Assembly (NCBI GenBank): GCA_958299035.1
Contig: CATQJL010000223.1
Coordinates: forward strand, 52,248,302-52,312,301
DNA from: Cylicocyclus nassatus
Taxonomy: Eukaryota > Nematoda > Chromadorea > Rhabditida > Strongylidae
Direction: 5' to 3'
DNA: 64,000 nt
Below are positions 63,901 through 64,000 of the stretch, one piece after another (position 1 is the stretch's first letter; each line of letters opens with the position of its first letter). Position numbers and translations under genes: made by a program. The notes under the pieces were generated by a model. The model was not told the origin of the DNA, did not search any database, and worked only from the letters and a program-made list of their open reading frames with translations.

Positions 63901-64000
63901 AAAGAAAAAAGTTTTCTCACCTGATACTGTTGAGTGCCTACTGGTGAATATCTGCACTTGTACTTGTCAACATAACCACCGCCAGCATCAGCCGATTGCC
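42928..64000 (-). CDS. let-805: LET-805/myotactin-like giant fibronectin-III receptor (N-terminus outside window)
   Basis: Forty-three minus-strand exons join in frame to about 2,819 aa; the N-terminus lies beyond 64000. From N to C: roughly twenty or more fibronectin III repeats, a receptor-phosphatase-like membrane-proximal domain, one transmembrane helix, and a cytoplasmic tail of about 410 aa with no enzyme domain. This architecture and the tail motifs match what I remember of C. elegans LET-805 (myotactin, about 4,450 aa). LET-805 is a transmembrane protein of epidermal fibrous organelles that holds the epidermis to body-wall muscle. The parts and exon coordinates are given in the next four entries. 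Sidekick and receptor tyrosine phosphatases were considered, but there are no Ig, PDZ-ligand or phosphatase features in the window. Confidence 0.82.
46530..47539. mobile_element. Non-autonomous hAT element with perfect target duplication
   Basis: A 1,010-bp unit begins CAGGGTCAAGCAAGGGG and ends with the inverse, CCCCACGCTTGACCCTG. It is flanked by identical 8-bp GTAATGAA at 46522-46529 and 47540-47547. Subterminal C-rich tracts (ACGACCCCC-type) occur in both halves. It has no transposase frame. Inverted CAGGG ends with a perfect 8-bp duplication assign it to hAT and suggest a fairly recent insertion. It lies in an intron of the LET-805-like gene. Confidence 0.88.
47639..47871. mobile_element. 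hAT-like MITE, family A copy 3 (diverged)
   Basis: A 233-bp relative of the units at 9218 and 25520. It begins CAGGCCCCAGCACGAG and ends GCGCGGGGCCCTG. The flanks are TACTGAGT (47631-47638) and TACTGGGT (47872-47879), 7 of 8 identical. The interior shares the blocks GAAACGTCGACTAAAAAA and TTTTTGGCCACAAAAAC with the other copies. Confidence 0.82.
51065..51155 (-). other. let-805: LET-805-like gene: transmembrane exon
   Basis: A 91-nt exon encodes AGWPWWWLLLLLLLLLLLIL followed by LCCCLLWCLQG. This is one hydrophobic helix with tryptophans at the outer face and cysteines at the inner face. The DNA is a CTC/CTG/CTA run, so the helix is written in near-repetitive trinucleotides. The splice phases (2 nt in, 2 nt out) fit the flanking exons at 51662 and 50297. 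Confidence 0.85.
51300..51620. repeat. GC-rich trinucleotide island in intron
   Basis: A strongly GC-rich, CCG/CGC-repetitive stretch lies in the intron between the transmembrane exon and the exon at 51662. All frames stay open on both strands because of composition (for example 51194-51829 + and 51398-51625 -). I treat it as intronic low-complexity DNA, not a gene. Confidence 0.55.
51662..53111 (-). other. let-805: LET-805-like gene: membrane-proximal RPTP-like domain
   Basis: Exons 53034-53111 (end of the last FN3), 52855-52967, 52472-52541, 51937-52014 and 51662-51791. The segment reads IVPPPYMVENIGSPGSWWEV, then RYYVVVDERDPP, NWTELTDK, IPYYVAASYD, RIGDGQVIGGYLNYPLVKGK and YNYEVYTVWNVTG. 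This pattern (a YYVVV strand, PYYVAA, GDG-x-x-GGY-x-N-x-PL) is what I know from the membrane-proximal domain of receptor tyrosine phosphatases such as Drosophila Ptp10D and the LAR group. Confidence 0.7.
54703..64000 (-). other. let-805: LET-805-like gene: fibronectin III array exons
   Basis: Exons in + coordinates: 54703-54771, 54849-54932, 55372-55662, 55716-55779, 55832-56056, 56430-56565, 56627-56727, 57068-57150, 57206-57382, 57450-57597, 57650-57843, 57898-58212, 58276-58659, 58715-58810, 58892-59017, 59071-61181, 61240-61313, 61415-61782, 61838-62041, 62092-62218, 62317-62475, 62529-62629, 62688-62816, 62865-63218, 63280-63352, 63428-63678, 63732-63869 and 63921-64000 (cut by the window edge). 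The FN3 signatures repeat throughout: W-x-PP after strand B, L-x-P-x-T-x-Y-x-x-x-V before strand F, and G-x-x-S/W at the domain end. Many domains carry N-glycosylation sites such as NVTV. The 2.1-kb exon encodes about seven domains without an intron. Confidence 0.9.

Overview
The window looks like nuclear DNA of a nematode, probably clade V and rhabditid or strongylid-like. The evidence is short introns with T-rich TTTCAG acceptors, many small exons, T-rich acceptor sites just upstream of start codons that suggest spliced-leader trans-splicing, and a gene set whose closest relatives I know from worms. It is mostly AT-rich non-coding sequence crowded with non-autonomous DNA transposons. All gene models were spliced by hand. 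Exon phases were checked and close in frame for every main gene.

Layout. (1) 170-2123 (+): the 3' eight exons of an IGBP1/alpha4/Tap42-type regulator of PP2A-family phosphatases. (2) 2498-5098 (+): a complete 12-exon PHAX gene, the snRNA export adaptor. These two genes may be one operon. (3) 5.2-21.3 kb: no convincing gene, but a series of DNA-transposon remnants: Tc1/mariner fold-backs, a piggyBac-like MITE, a hAT-like MITE, and a 1.5-kb element with two direct repeats in each inverted arm next to a mariner relic. (4) 21384-26590 (+): a 74-aa charged protein of unknown function, followed after only about 64 nt by an acyl-CoA-binding protein gene with a 4.5-kb intron. The pair is a strong operon candidate. 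(5) 27603-35102 (-): a matrix metalloproteinase with signal peptide, cysteine switch, furin-like site and HExxHxxGxxH zinc site, ending in a worm-type C-terminal extension instead of hemopexin repeats. (6) 35.1-42.9 kb: sparse; a few candidate exons and ORFs and a near-perfect 154-bp tandem duplication. (7) 42928-64000 (-): 43 exons (about 2,819 aa in frame) of a giant fibronectin type III membrane receptor. I identify it as the orthologue of C. elegans LET-805/myotactin, with its N-terminus outside the window.

Functional reading. The well-supported genes are housekeeping (phosphatase regulation, snRNA export, acyl-CoA handling) or matrix and attachment genes (metalloproteinase, epidermal adhesion receptor). 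I saw no CRISPR array, prokaryotic operon, tRNA or rRNA. The least explained items are the 74-aa protein, the GX3-like repeats in the cytoplasmic tail of the LET-805-like receptor, the loss of CoA-contact residues in the acyl-CoA-binding protein, and the large hairpin-forming transposons.
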